Assembly (NCBI GenBank): GCA_027422505.1
Contig: JAPQWV010000759.1
Location: 124,001 to 188,000 of the forward strand
Length of the DNA: 64,000 bases
Reading direction: 5' to 3'
From: Craterostigma plantagineum
Taxonomy: Eukaryota > Streptophyta > Magnoliopsida > Lamiales > Linderniaceae
Part shown: piece after piece, positions 19,600 to 32,109 of the stretch
Layout: the number at the start of each line of letters is the position of its first letter
How positions within the stretch are numbered: position 1 is the first letter of the stretch
The notes under the pieces: generated by a model
The model's input: only the letters and a program-made list of their open reading frames with translations
Told to the model about the DNA's origin: nothing
Databases searched by the model: none
Translations under genes and position numbers: made by a program

Positions 19600-22053
19600 G
19601 ACTGGGCACAGAGAATACCTAACAACTAGACTTTGATAACACCTCCTGCCCAGATCCTATCATCATCAAAATCCTTGCCAATCACCCTCTGAAAATGGCC
19701 CTCAATATCACCGAGTGTGTCCCTGAAGTCGACATACATCAATTCTGGGCCACTCTTCAAAACCCGACAAATAACCCAAAAACAACCCGTCTCTCCGCCA
19801 AAATCGACAATACCATTGTCGTTTTTACCCCAACCATTCTTCGCTCCGTACTAAACCTACCACACTCACTTCTCTATGATACACATCCCTCTAACGATGA
19901 TTTCAATAGAGACTTCCTATTCATGGGCCACAAACCCAACGTCCAAAACTCCATTCACCTTCCGGACTTTTCAGCAGAATTACCCTGGAACCTGGCGGAC
20001 CCTCTTCCTGATCATCAACAAATGCCTTTCTCCAAACCATGCTGGATCCGACCAGTGCAACCTCAACATTATGTTGATCTTCCACGGCATCGTCTTCAAT
20101 AAAAATTATGATGTCGCCCAACTGCTATGGACGAACATCCTTGATTAATTAAGAAGACGAGGTCTCGGATCAACAAAGTGAGTACTTCCTTACTTACGGT
20201 GGCTCCCTGTCATCGTCCAGCATTTCGTGGATCTTCATCCAGAAATATAGCACCGATCCTAGGCCGAGGGCTATCAAACTCCAGAGCTCACCAAAATAAA
20301 ATCAACAAAGAGCAAGAGCGATCAGGAGGCAATGATCTTACCCGATTATCTACTTCAACTCCTCGATCCAACTGACCCAAGTGCTCCAAAAATACCTTCG
20401 AGCAAACAACCTCGAAGATATCCCTATGGTTCAACACATCCCAGCAACCTAACCCAGGGATAAGCCAACCCTCTCAGCCAAATGTAGGTCTAGGAAGCAC
20501 CTCATCTCCAAAACAAAAACAAAAGAGAAAATCAAAAAGGGATGACGGCAGCAGCAAACAGTAACTGTGTGCAAAACACAAACACCACCGTCTTCCTCAG
20601 TCCTCTAGTCCACAAATAAGCCGGACCGAGCCAATAGGTGTGGGGACGACTTTGTCTTCCCCCGAGTAGAAGTTGCGACACCGAGTCCAATCGCGCAAAC
20701 TACCCCACCTAGCCTCTCAATCATCTCCCAACAGATGATTGTTTCAGATACACAGGAGGAGCCACGTCAACCATCACCACCTCGCTCGGATGGGGTAGAT
20801 GTTGTATCAAGCAGTCCTCAGCCTCGGACTGCACTTTCTTGATCACGACAAGTCTAGTGCCCTCATCACCCAAAAGAGGGCACTTACCCTTGTTTCTGCA
20901 CCTCTAGATCTTAGTGATCTGGACCGAACGCTCCACAGCGTCTCTGTACTGGAATCTAGTACGGAACATAGCTGAAGACCCACAGTAGTCAACATCACAG
21001 CAGCTACTTTCTTGGGCCATCGATCTGAGTCCATCTCAGCATTGACGTCAACGGTGAGCCTAGGTGGCCCCGGTTTCTCAAGTCATGTGCAAACAGGAGG
21101 CACATTAGGAACACATTTTTCTGATGTTGTGACGGCAGGACGTCTTCGTGACTCCGCCACGTTATTTTCCCCGTTCGTGACGAAGGCCAGGCTCAACGCT
21201 CAACTTGCTGAATTCGCAAAAGGTCTCGATGATTCCATTATGACCCAAGTGTACAATGCACTTTGGACTTCGACTAGTGACAAAGGCAAAGCCCCCGTCA
21301 CCGAAGAAGAACGTCCTAGATCAGATCCATCTGCTGACCCTAATAAAGGCCCATGTAACGTTCCAGTCACGTAACTCATTGACGTCGTGCTAGCTGGACT
21401 CCACACTGCATCGAAGCTCACCGAATATGAAGCGGAAGTCCTCAGACGTCTCGAGCTTCCGTTCACCTGTCGAGGCGATGCCCAGACATCGAATCAACCA
21501 CATGACGGCCCAGACGATGAGGGTCGTCCGATGGGGAGAAAACACAAGACAAAGGGCCTCAACCTCAACAGTCGCAGCCAAGAGGCACCCTAACACCTAC
21601 CAGAACCATATCACCTACACCCACACAACAAAAAAATATACCCGGACTACTACCAAAACAACCCAACAGCTCTCCTCACCAGCTATGAGCCTTTCGTTTC
21701 GCCATCCCACAAGCCAAAGCAGCCATTCGCTGTCTCTATCACCTCTATCCCATCCCACAAGTCCTTCAATGTCACCATCATCTCCAATCCTATCCCTACA
21801 GGCAGATAATCCAATCCCACAAACTGAAGAACTGTACAACCCACACGTTGCCGTGGAAAACTACATCTTCAATGAAGATTGGATAACAAAACCGATGGAT
21901 CCGAACATGGCCAGAGGATTGATAGAAAATTCCAGATACTTCTTGATGAAGGCAAACGTAAGACTGGCCCTAATCCGCGACGATGAACTCGAGGAAGGTG
22001 AAGACTACGAAGCAGAAATCCAAAACTTCCCGAGCTTCTCCAACACTCCATAG
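19600..22053 (+). pseudogene. Retroelement extra-ORF protein, N-terminal and middle part, broken
   Basis: From about 19635 the frame reads FDNTSCPDPIIIKILANHPL, then VDIHQFWATLQ (19725-) and FTPTILRSVLNLPHS. A frameshift near 19950-19990 moves the match to the frame ending at 20148 (WRTLFLIINKCLSP, DQCNLNIMLIFHGIV, AQLLWTNIL). From memory this order (QFW, then a short beta-rich segment, then the SGHDQ / NILQLFH / LLW block) is a protein family carried as an extra ORF by plant retroelements and very abundant in Asteraceae genomes. The middle (20150-21950) is low-complexity Ser/Pro-rich text broken by many stops. Function is unknown; no integrase or RT is present nearby. Confidence 0.55.
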
Positions 22054-22059
22054 TCGATG

Positions 22060-22990
22060 AGGAATGCCCACCAATGAAGTCGAAGATAGGAGAATGGCTG
22101 AAACTGCCGTGGAAAAATGCCAAGGTGATTGCTCCATTTCAAGAAGAAATTCGAAGGAGAATCTGGAGGAATAAGGATAGGATCAAGAAGCTGAACGAGC
22201 ATGAGCTTAGACGACTATTTCATCTTCCAAGACCAAAAGCAGTCCAGTACCTGCTATTTCTTCGCCGAATTTGGATGTTTAGAGAAAAAGGAGGTAATGT
22301 AGATACTCTCAAAAGAGAAGAGGCGAAGAGACCCATGAGACATTCTGGGAGTTCGTAAAGTGCTATTTGCAGACATGGACATGCATATCTACATGGTACG
22401 GCAAGAAGATGAAGCGTACGAAGAACTCGATGAAGCCGACCTCGCCTACATCAGAGGTGAACATGTTGAATAAATGGAGAGAGACTATAGAACACTTGGA
22501 GCACTCAAGACTCCAGAACTCAGACTAGGCTACTACGTACTGAAAAGATTCATCTGCGCCAAGTCAAGTTCAATGCATGATCTTCAAATGGTGGTAGAGA
22601 GTAATATGAAGAAGGTGAATCTCACGAAGCCATCCTTCGAGGTCCCAGATCCAAGTTTCGGTGAAGGTCACATCATAAATGAAGACGATGATCCATCAAT
22701 TGTCTACATCAACTTCAAAGGAGAGAAAAGGCTTATGAAGACGTCAGAGATACGCAAGTTTAGCGATGGAACCCTACTGATCATTCGAAACTAACTCAGA
22801 AGCATTCTCAAGCAGCTAAGATACGCAGAATACGAAGTTTAAGAAAAATACATTAAGCTAATCGAGACTATCTCTGGGAAAATATCTTTTCGAAGAAGGT
22901 TGCGATCGTTTGAGCACATCTCAGGACTCAGAAAGTCTCCCTACCACCTGGTGAAACCCAAGCAAAAGAAGACACAAAGGACGCCACGGC
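22060..22990 (+). pseudogene. Retroelement extra-ORF protein, C-terminal part
   Basis: The frame at 22474-22794 carries MVVESNMKKVNLTKP, then SIVYINFKGEKRLMKTSEI and RKFSDGTLLIIR. After stops at 22792 and about 22840 the same frame continues with IETISGKISFRRRLRSFE up to about 22950. The order KKLNLTKP, VIYED...KRLMR, KFSDGTL, LIE...RR matches, from memory, the C-terminus of the same extra-ORF family. The piece at 22074-22358 (charged, WRNKDRIKKL) lies in between. The polypurine tract and LTR follow directly at 23002-23014, as expected for an ORF placed downstream of pol. The pol genes themselves are missing. Confidence 0.55.
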
Positions 22991-23001
22991 GAAAAGGATG
23001 C

Positions 23002-23328
23002 TAAGGGGGAGATTGTTAGGAAAATATTGTAGCATCCTTCAATTATTGTAATCTTGGGTTTATATGTTGTTAATTAAAGGGTTGTAGTAGTTTGGGGTAA
23101 CTCGTGATATTTTGTATAAGTTAGGTGATTGGGTTTTAATATACCAAATACTTGTGGTATATAAAGCCCAAACTTCCCTTATTAGGGTTTATCAAAAGAA
23201 TTCCAAAAGTAAGCCACCGTGTGCTTTTCCTTAGAAAAATACACACTAACACACACTCAAGGTGTTCTACATGTTTTATGCATACAAGCATTTCTATTGA
23301 TCCTTGTTTGGTAATATAAGGACCAACA
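23002..23328 (+). repeat. Polypurine tract plus 315-bp 3' LTR
   Basis: CTAAGGGGGAGAT is followed by TGTTAGGAAAATATTG (23014), and the LTR ends TAAGGACCAACA at 23328. A second copy of this LTR lies at 24994-25306. No 5' LTR of this family was seen upstream in the window. Confidence 0.85.
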
Positions 23329-23937
23329 AAGAGCATCATCGTTTGGACAAAGAAAGTGTAGGGTATTATGGATTTGGCTTAATAGCCTTTTTGTGGTAGG
23401 TTCTATAGCTTTTCGGTCTAAGTTTGGGGTTTCTCATTTTTCGTCGGCTTTTGTCACTTTTGTTGGGTGTGTGCTCCTATGCGAGCCTTTGTTTTCTACC
23501 GAATAATGATGTCACTGGAGAGACCCTTGGGGCTATTTAGTCTATGTATTTTTGTTTGCCAATAATTTGGGTATTTTTTTCACTACGCCATTAGATTCGA
23601 AATTATGTGTCAATTGTTAACTCCCAAACCGTAATTGCTGGAGTGCATGTGGTATGAAAGACATCAACATTAAGCAGAAATTCAGACGTTAGTGAATTGA
23701 TCCAGACGTTCGTGAATTGAAGTGATGAACAACTGTTACTAAGTTAAAAGACATTTGTTATTATGTCATGCTTTAATGGTACTAGCTGATAATAGTTTGA
23801 TAGATTGTAGCGGAAATTTCGGGTGGGAAAACCATAATAAGATGAATTTGGGCGAGAGAGTCTAATAAAATCAAGCATAGATTACTGTTACCCGATTATA
23901 TGTAAACCTATTACTGGTTATATGTTTATCATGTTAC
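23329..23937. other. AT-rich sequence, no gene seen
   Basis: No ORF with protein character and no recognised repeat. Confidence 0.55.
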
Positions 23938-25930
23938 CAGAAATATATTTTCATCTAAAACTTTATAATTTCATATATATTTACTGAAAGTAGCGTGTTC
24001 ACAATATAAAATTTGAAAATCATAAACTAAACTAATTAAATATTAAATTGTTATTTTGACCATGTATTCTGTTACTCCTAGTGTGTTGTCTTGTTACCTA
24101 CATATCAATTTCTGTTTTTTCCTTCCCTTAAATTGTTGTTGACCACTAATAAACTGTTACTAATGAAAATCAGTAAACAACGTTGGGTTTACTTTTAAGG
24201 TTAATTGAAGATGACACTAATTTTGTCGAATTATTTATGTTAGGTCGATCATCTGGATTTTAATAAACAACTAATAGTTCGTATCCGCAACGTTTTGAGT
24301 AAGTAGAATCAATACCGTAGAAGCATGATCATCATTTCAAGAAGATTGCTACTTGTTTTCCATTGTATATACTTCAACTTCTTCAATTCCAACGTAATAT
24401 CCACGAAAATCATAACCTAAACTAATATATTTTTATCTAAAACTTCGTAATTTCATATATTTCACTGAATATAGCGTGTTTACAATATAAAATTTGAAAA
24501 TCATAAACTAAACTAATTGCATGTTAAATTGTTATTTTGACTATGTATTTTGTTACTCGTATTGTATTGCCTTGTTACCTACATATCAACTTCTGTTTTC
24601 CTTCCTTAAAAATTGTTGTTGACCGCTGATTAACTGTTTCAAAGAAAATCAGTAAACAACGTAGGGTTTACTTTTAAGATTAATTGAAGATTGTTGAATC
24701 ATTTGTGTTAGGTCAACCATCTGGATTGTAATAAACTATTAATAGTTCGTATCCACAATGATTTGAGTAAGTAGAATCAATGTCGTAGAAGCATGATCAT
24801 CATTTCAAGAAGAGTGCTACTTGTTTTCCATACCATATCTTCAACTTCTTCAATTCCAACGTAATCTCCACGAAAATCATAACCTAAACTAATATACTTT
24901 TATCTAAAACTTCATAATTTCATATATTTTACTGAATTTAGCGTGTTTACAATATAAAATTTGAAAATCATAAACTAAACCAGTTACATATTAAGTTAGG
25001 AAAATATTGTAGCATTCTTTAATTATTGTAATCTTGGGTTTATATGTTGTTAATTAATGGGTTGTAGTAGTTTGGGGTAACTTGTAATATCTTGTATAAG
25101 TTAGGTGATTGGGCTTTAATATACCAAATACTTGTGGTATATAGCCCAAACTTCCCTTATTAAGGTTTATCAAAAGAATTCCACAAGTAAGCCACCTTGT
25201 ACTTTTCCTTAGAATAACACACAATAACACACACTCAAGGTGTTCTACACGTTTTATGCATACAAGCATTTCTTTTTATCCTTGTTTGGTAATATAAGGA
25301 CCAACATAATAAATTGTTATTTTGACTATTTATTATGTTACTCGTATTGAATTGCCTTGTTAGCTACATATCAATTTCTGTTTTTTCCTTCCCTTAAATT
25401 GTTGCCGACTGCTGATAAACTACTACTAAAGGAGTAACAACATAGAGTTCACGTTTAAGATTGATTGAAGATGTCATTAATTTTGTTGAATCATTTATGT
25501 TAGCTCGACCATCTTGATGGTAATAAACAACTAATAGTTCATATCCGCAACGTTTTGAGTAAGTAGAATCAATTTCGTAGAAGCATCATCATCCTTTCAA
25601 GAACAGTGCTACTTGTTTTCCATAGTGTATACTTCAACTTCTTTAATTTCAACATAATCTCCACGAAATCATAACCTAAACTAATATATTTTATCTAAAA
25701 CTTCGTAAATTCTTATATTTTAGAGAATGCTATGTGTTTACAATATAAAGTTTGAAAATTATATATTAAACTAATTACATATTAAATTGTTATTGTGACT
25801 AAGTATTCTGTTACTCGTATTGTACTTATTGTTGCCTACATCGATTTCTGTTTTTCTTTTCTCCGCTTCAATTGTTGTTGAACTCTGTTAAACTGTTACT
25901 GCAGAAAATCAGTAAACAATAGAATATTTC
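23938..25930. repeat. ~475-bp tandem repeat, about four copies
   Basis: The word TTGTTATTTTGAC, or a close variant, ends at 24060, 24541, 25326 and 25799. After subtracting the inserted solo LTR (313 bp plus 5-bp TSD), the spacings are 481, 467 and 473 bp. Each unit carries AAAATCATAAACTAAACTAA, TCTGTTTT(T)CCTTCCTTAAA and GTAGAAGCATGATCATCATT, with moderate divergence. Non-coding and satellite-like. Confidence 0.9.
24994..25306 (+). mobile_element. Solo LTR inside the 475-bp tandem repeat
   Basis: Near-identical to the LTR at 23014-23328 (TTAGGAAAATATTGTAGCAT...GGACCAACA), with its first T replaced by A. Flanks are TATTA and TAATA, an imperfect 5-bp TSD. No internal region. Confidence 0.85.
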
Positions 25931-26095
25931 ACCTAAATCATGCATACATTTTCAGCAAAAGCGAAGTTTGTTCAAAAGAAACATCATACACGTAAGTATC
26001 AGATACACATATCACCAAATTGTAACATCCTCGTTGTCGCTGCTCGTCTTCAATTTCTTCGACTAATTTAGGGGTTATCGATTTGGTATTAGCGA
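25931..26095. other. Non-coding sequence after the tandem repeat
   Basis: Nothing recognisable. Confidence 0.5.
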
Positions 26096-26435
26096 ATCAG
26101 AAATAACTTAAAAGAATAAAAGTTATACATAATTAAATTGGATATTCACAGGAGTTTGAATCAATCATTGGAATTCTAGATCGAAAGTTATACTCAAAAA
26201 GGTGCAGGTTGCCATTTTCAGGCAATGTCATTTCCAGATAACATATCTAAGCACCCGTAAATCTTTTTTCGGGCACATTGTTTAGGTCAATAGACTTCAA
26301 ATCAGAAATAACGTAAAGAATAAAAGTTATACATAATTAACTTGGCTAATCAATTGAACTTGAATCAAGGTCATTGGAATTCTAGATTGAAAGTTATACT
26401 CCAAAAGGTGCAGGTTGCCATTTTCGGGCAATGCA
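26096..26435. repeat. ~205-bp direct duplication
   Basis: ATCAGAAATAAC starts at 26096 and again at 26301. GGTGCAGGTTGCCATTTTC is at 26201 and 26407. Two diverged tandem copies, non-coding. Confidence 0.85.
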
Positions 26436-26580
26436 GAATGCACAGTGTTACCCAGAATGCATAAATTGTTACCCAAAATGCATGACGTGTTACCCATAAT
26501 GCATAAAGTGTTACTTGGAATGCATAGTGTTATCCAGAATGCATAAATTGTTACCCAGAATGCATAAATTGTTACTTACC
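26430..26580. repeat. ~21-bp tandem repeat (GTTACCCAGAATGCATAAAT)
   Basis: About seven degenerate copies of CAGAATGCATAAATTGTTAC, with unit lengths of roughly 18-22 bp. Non-coding. Confidence 0.9.
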
Positions 26581-27237
26581 GAGTGTTTTATTAGCAAAAG
26601 CTTCAATCATGTGTCGCGTCAATTTCTTCGCGATTAACATCAATATTTTCATTGATTATTAAGAACCACGATCAATTTCACCTTATTCAGCATTAAGTCC
26701 AGATTTTCCCTTGTTTCAGTGAGATTTTTGAATTACTATAAATACATTATTCCAATATAAACTTCAAAAATTTTCATTGATTGTTGACACCCATGTGAAA
26801 TTATCATCGATTTAACCTTATTCGGTCATTAACATCGAGATTGGGCCGGCTTTAGATTGTAAATTTTGGTCTCATTGAAGGTTGTTTTTGCTTCAATCGT
26901 TTGGAGAAGAAGGTGGCACATGGATGTAATTTTGCCAAATATGAAGGATAAAAAGGTCATTTACAATGAGCTGGGTCCTTCAAACTAATATTTTCAGTAA
27001 TTAGGTCCTTGGGCCTGACTACACTATTATGGGGCCTGAACTGTTTTAAAAATTCGTTAATAGTGCCTGAACCCAAATTTACCCTTTATTTATTTTGTGA
27101 GCCTAAATTGAGCCTACGTTGAATCTGACTGAACGGACAGATTAGATTTACTACGGAAATGCCCCTTTCGTGTATGTGTGTTTATAGTATGAACGGATTA
27201 TCCTATCTTATATAATTATGCAAATGTAGGTGTACTC
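26581..27237. other. AT-rich intergenic sequence
   Basis: Contains GGTCCTTGGGCCTGA and GGGGCCTGAACTG words at about 26985-27050, but no gene. It ends with TSD TACTC (27233-27237) of the next element. Confidence 0.5.
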
Positions 27238-27594
27238 TGTTAGGAAAAGGTATGAATGAAATTAATACTAAGAGGTATATTTGAAAGGGTGTACTAATTA
27301 AGCAAAAGGTTCTTTAATATAAAGATGTATTTTTTCATGAATAGACACATGCAAAAGGACACTTCTCTTGGTATTGAAAACCTACACCTATAAATACCCC
27401 ACATGAGTTATCATTGAAGATCATTCAAAAAGCATTAAAAATTCTCTACATTTCATTCATATCACTTGTGTTCTTGTTAGTCCCAAAGCAAGAGTATTTG
27501 TTCGTCGAAGTTTGGCGTATTTGAGATATCGCTATATTCCAAACGTAAGTCGTTGTATCTCGGAGGCGTTTACCGTAAACCGTGGGTATTAGCG
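27238..27594 (+). repeat. Truncated 5' LTR
   Basis: Matches 32110-32466 with one substitution. A TATA box, TATAAATAC, is at 27389. It ends abruptly within GGTATTAGCG. The word GCGTTTACC, also present 30 bp upstream, follows the breakpoint, suggesting a filler or slippage junction. Confidence 0.92.
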
Positions 27595-27693
27595 TTTACC
27601 TTATTGTTGGAGACAAGTCGCTCCTCGTTTCAAGTGAAGACGAGACCGTGTGCGAAGGAAGCAAGTCATATAAATATTTGAAGATATATTAAG

Positions 27694-28645
27694 ATGGCAA
27701 CCGACGATAATCAGAATGTGATGCCGTCTACCGCCCACATCGTTCCCATGGTAACAGCCGCTCCCATGCATGGCGAACGACCGCCGAAATTCAGCGGCGC
27801 CGACTTCAAAAGGTGGCAACAAAAAATGCTATTTTACCTTACGACTCTATCTCTTTCTCGTTTTCTTTCGGAGGACCCGATGACCGTTCCCGAAGATGAG
27901 AGCGACGCTCAAAAGCGTGCGGCCTCGGATGCATGGCATCATAGTGATTTCTTGTGTAGAAATTACATTTTAAACGGACTAGACGATTCCCTTTACAATG
28001 TCTATAGTCCGATTGAAAGGGCAAAGGAATTATGGAATTCCTAGATAAAGTACAAATCGGAAGATGCCGGGATTAAGAAATTTCTCATTGGCAAATTCCT
28101 GAAGTATGTAATGGTCGACACCAAATCGGTGGTGAGTCAAGTGCAAGAAATTCAGATTATTCTTCACGACTTGTCGGTAGAAAAATTAATCGTAAACGAG
28201 GCTTTTCAAGTGGACGCAATAATTGAAAAGTTGCCGTCTATGTGGAAAGACTTCAAGAACTATCTTATGCATAAACGTAAGGAAATGCGAATCGAAGATT
28301 TGATAGTTCGACTCCGGATTGAGGAAGACAACCGAAAATCCGAAGCAAAGGCGAAGCAAAGTGAGTTCGAGGCTAAGGCAAATTTGGCCGAGCCAAGCTT
28401 CAACAAAAAGCGCAAGCAACCCACGGGTGGAAAGTCCACGGGTGGTAAGCAACCCCAAGCAAGCTTCAAGAAGTTTAACGGAAGCTGCTATAATTGTGGT
28501 AAATCTGGGCATCTTGCAAAACACTGCCGTTTCCCAAAGAAAGTTAGAGAAAGTGCTCATATGGTCGAGAACAAATCAATTCACAATGATTTATCAGAAC
28601 AAGACCTCACGGCCGTGATCCAAGAAGTTAATTGGTTGATAATCC
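27694..28645 (+). pseudogene. copia gag with zinc knuckle, one in-frame stop
   Basis: ATG at 27694 (AAGATGGCAACC). Gag homology begins RPPKFSGADFKRWQQKM. A stop TAG at 28042-28044 interrupts it after KELWNS; the same frame then continues through VQEIQIILHDL, EKLPSMWKDFKNYL and the CCHC knuckle CYNCGKSGHLAKHC (about 28485-28528). Apart from the stop the frame is intact to about 28645, where a shift occurs at the gag-protease boundary. Gag forms the virus-like particle and binds genomic RNA. Confidence 0.9.
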
Positions 28646-29830
28646 ACGAGAATGGTGGATCGATACGGAACAACTCGGCACATTTGCGCCGATAAAAATA
28701 TGTTTTCGTCCTACATCCCGACTGACGGAAGGAAGCTATTCATGGGAAACTATTCGACATCTGACGTCGTGGGGACAGGCAGGGTGGTGCTAAAAATGAC
28801 ATCAGGCAAAGAATTAACGCTAAAGGACGTGCTGCATGTCCCAGACATCCGGAAGAATTTGGTGTCAGGCGCTCTTTTGAGCAAAGCCGGCTTTAGATTA
28901 GTCTTTGAATCTAATAAGTTTGTTTTGACTAAGAATGGTATCTTCTTAGCTAAAGGGTACCTAAATGAGGGCCTTTTTAAGATGAATGTGATGAATGTAA
29001 TCCGCCAAGAGGCGAAGATAAAGAAAGTATTTCTTATTTGTTGGAGTGTTCTAATTTGTGGCATGATAGACTTGGACACGTAAACTTTAACATAATTAAA
29101 AGATTGGTGGATCTAGATTTGATACCAAACGTTAAAATCGATTCTCATAACAAGTGCGAAACTTGTGTTGAAGCAAAAATGGTAAAAGCACCGTTTAAGC
29201 CAGTGGCTAGAAGCACGAATCCACTCGAATTAATTCACACCGATATTTGTGATTTAAAGTTTGTGCAAACTCGAGGTGGAATGAAATATTTTATAACATT
29301 TATTGATGATTGCACAAGGTATTGCTATGTCTACCTACTAAAGAGTAAAGACGAAGCTTTAGATGCTTTTAAGAAGTATAAAGCAGAGGTCGAGAATCAA
29401 CTCACTCGAAAAATTTACGCGATTAGAAGCGATCGCGGAGGCGAGTATGTGGCCCTGTTTGACGAAATATGCAAAGAGTCTGGTATTATTCATCAAATAA
29501 CGGCGCCATACTCACCTCAATCTAACGGAATAGCTGAAAGAAATAATCGAACTCTAAAGGAGATGATGAATGCGCTTTTAGTAAGCTCGGATCTACCCCA
29601 AAATTTGTGGGGGGAAGCGATTCTTTCAGCAAATTATATACTTATAAAATACCCCATAAAAGTCGGGACGAAACGCCATATGAACTATGGAAGGGACACA
29701 AGCCTACCTATAAATATTTAAAAGTGTGGGGGTGTTTGGCAAAAGTCGAAATACCAAAGCCGAAGCAGGTCAAGATAGGACCTAAAACTATTGATTGCAT
29801 ATTCATCGGTTATGCTAATAATAGCAGTGC
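28646..29830 (+). pseudogene. copia protease and integrase, frameshifted
   Basis: The protease is readable from 28652 ([14 protein letters not shown]) but the catalytic D(S/T)G region is disrupted by a 1-nt shift. GVVLKM- and [18 protein letters not shown] text follows. Another shift near 29030 leads to [11 protein letters not shown] (GAG-pre-integrase) and an integrase with [24 protein letters not shown] and [12 protein letters not shown], so the DDE residues are present. A shift near 29640-29700 splits [11 protein letters not shown] and the stop at 29836-29838 ends the next frame. The enzyme motifs are preserved but the reading frame is not. Confidence 0.88.
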
Positions 29831-29840
29831 TTATTGATTT

Positions 29841-31573
29841 TTGGTGTATAAATCTGAAAATTCAGATTTTCATAATGGAATGATTATTGAGAACGTATTT
29901 CCTCTTAAAAATAAGGAAGAAAGGATCTCACGAAAAAGGAAAGCTGACGAGGCCGAGCTACCTCATAAAGGTGAGGAAGAACCTAAGCGAAGTAAAAGGA
30001 CTAAGGTGCCCAAATCTTTTGGTCCTGATTTTACAATTTATATGACAGAGGATGAACCACGAACTATTCATGAAGCTTTGGCAAGTCCAGAAGCACCTCT
30101 TTGGAAAGAAGCTATCAATAGTGAAATAGAATCCATCATGTTTAATAATACATGGGAGTTAGTTGATCTCCCTCCGGGTTGCAAACCTTTAGGATGCAAG
30201 TGGATCCTTAAAAGGAAATATAAGACGGATGGAACTATTGATAAATTTAAAGCCCGATTGGTTGTAAAAGGGTTTAAACAAACAGAGGGATACAATTTCT
30301 TTGATACGTATTCTCCGGTGACTAGAATCACGTCTATACGTGTATTAATTGCGATTGCATCCTTGCATGACCTTGAAATTCATCAAATGGACGTGAAAAC
30401 GGCCTTTCTAAATGGGGACCTCGAGGAAGAAATTTATACGGAACAACCCGAGGGGTTCATTGCACCCGGGAAAGAGGCCAAGGTGTGTCGATTAGTTAAG
30501 TCTCTTCATGGACTAAAACAAGCACCTAAACAATGGCATGAGAAATTTGAGAAAACAATGTTATCAAATGGATTTAAAATCAATGAATGTGATAAGTGCG
30601 TCTACATTAAAGGTACCGCTGATTCATTTATAATCGTGTGTCTGTACGTAGACGACATGTTGATCCTCGGGAAAAATAATGATTTAATCGCAAATACCAA
30701 GAAGATGTTGAAAAAGAATTTCGACATAAAAGATATGAGAAAATTCGATGTTATCTTAGGAATTAAAATCTCTAGGAACTCGGAAGGAATTGTTTTATCA
30801 CAATCCCATTACATTGAAAGTATGTTGAAGAGGTTCAATGCGTTTGACAGACCTCCGGCTGAGACGCCTGTTGATTTGACTCAACACTTGGCTACGAACA
30901 GAGGTGAACCAGTTTCTCAGCTAGAATATTCTCGAATAATTGGGAGCTTGATGTACTTAATGAACTGTACGCGCCCCGATATAGCCTATTCAGTGAGCAA
31001 ACTAAGTCGGTTCACAAGCAACCCCAGCAACGATCATTGGAGTGCTCTTATTCGTGTACTAGGATACTTAAAGCACACTATAAGCTTGGGAATAACGTAT
31101 ACGAGATATCCCGCAGTGCTTGAGGGGTACTGCGATGCAAATTGGATATCAGATACAAATGACTCAAAGTCGACTAGTGGCTACGTGTTCACTATAGGTG
31201 GAGGAGCCGTGTCTTGGAAATCGTCTAAGCAAACGTGTATAGCTAGATCCACGATGGAGTCTGAGTTTATAGCTCTAGATAAAGCCGGGGAAGAAGCTTA
31301 ATGGCTTAGAAATTTCTTAGAAGATATTCCTTGTTGGAATAAACCGGTGATAATCAGTCGGCAATCGGAAGGGCACAAAGTAGTTTGTACAACGGTAAGT
31401 CTCGACATATACGTCGGAGACATAATATAATGAGACAGTTAATCTCGAATGGGGTTATTTCGGTTGACTATATAAAGTCAAAGGAAAACCTAGCGGATCC
31501 GCTTACCAAAGGCATAAATCGAGATCAAATGTACAAACTGGTTAGTGGAATGGGTTTAAAATCCACAACATAA
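29841..31573 (+). pseudogene. copia reverse transcriptase and RNase H
   Basis: A long open stretch (29841-31301, 486 codons) carries the [45 protein letters not shown] and the catalytic YVDDMLILG at about 30646. RNase H starts [10 protein letters not shown], then [12 protein letters not shown] stop TAA at 31299-31301 (EEA, then WLRNFLED) and a shift near 31340-31385 break its end; the last part reads SRHIRRRHNIMRQL and ENLADPLTKGI to the stop at 31573. RT appears nearly complete, with the usual downstream MG replaced by MR in [13 protein letters not shown]. Confidence 0.9.
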
Positions 31574-32109
31574 GAACAGTCCTAGCAGTAACCCAACCTT
31601 GAGAATCGAAGATCCCGAAACCTTGGTTCAATGGGAAAACTAAGTTTTGACAGTTCAGTGAAACACTTGAAAACTACACTCATTCCAAAGAACCATCAAG
31701 TGTGAAATCTGCCTAAGTGGTGAGGTTAAGTCTAGGACTTTTAATGATTCCTATACCTAAGGGTGAAGCAAGGCAGGATACTTTTTATAGGAGAATCACC
31801 TTTCTAAGTGAATAAGTAAAATGGCCGCTTATAAACGAGCACTTACTAAACCGAGATATTGTCCAAGGCCGAAATGGACACAACGTGAGAACAAGGAATT
31901 GTTAGAACTGTCATTGTGTGAGTATTGTTGTCTTGGTGCACACAAATGGCCGGTAAGTTCAAAGCATCGCGCTACTAACCGTACAGTGTATCCGATAATA
32001 TTTCACTAGAGAAGATTCAAAGCCACGAGTTATCTTTCTTGATGCAATGATAGTTCGTCGGGACTTTCAAAAATTGTAAACATGCATTTATTTCATTCAT
32101 GTGGGGGAT
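31574..32109 (+). other. Untranslated 3' region and polypurine tract of the copia element
   Basis: No ORF with protein support. Ends with ATGTGGGGGAT just before the 3' LTR, a polypurine tract (32101-32109). Confidence 0.75.

Noticed and set aside
21012..21596. Separate gene at 21012-21596
   Set aside because: Fits better as the low-complexity middle of the broken extra-ORF protein; no independent start or domain.
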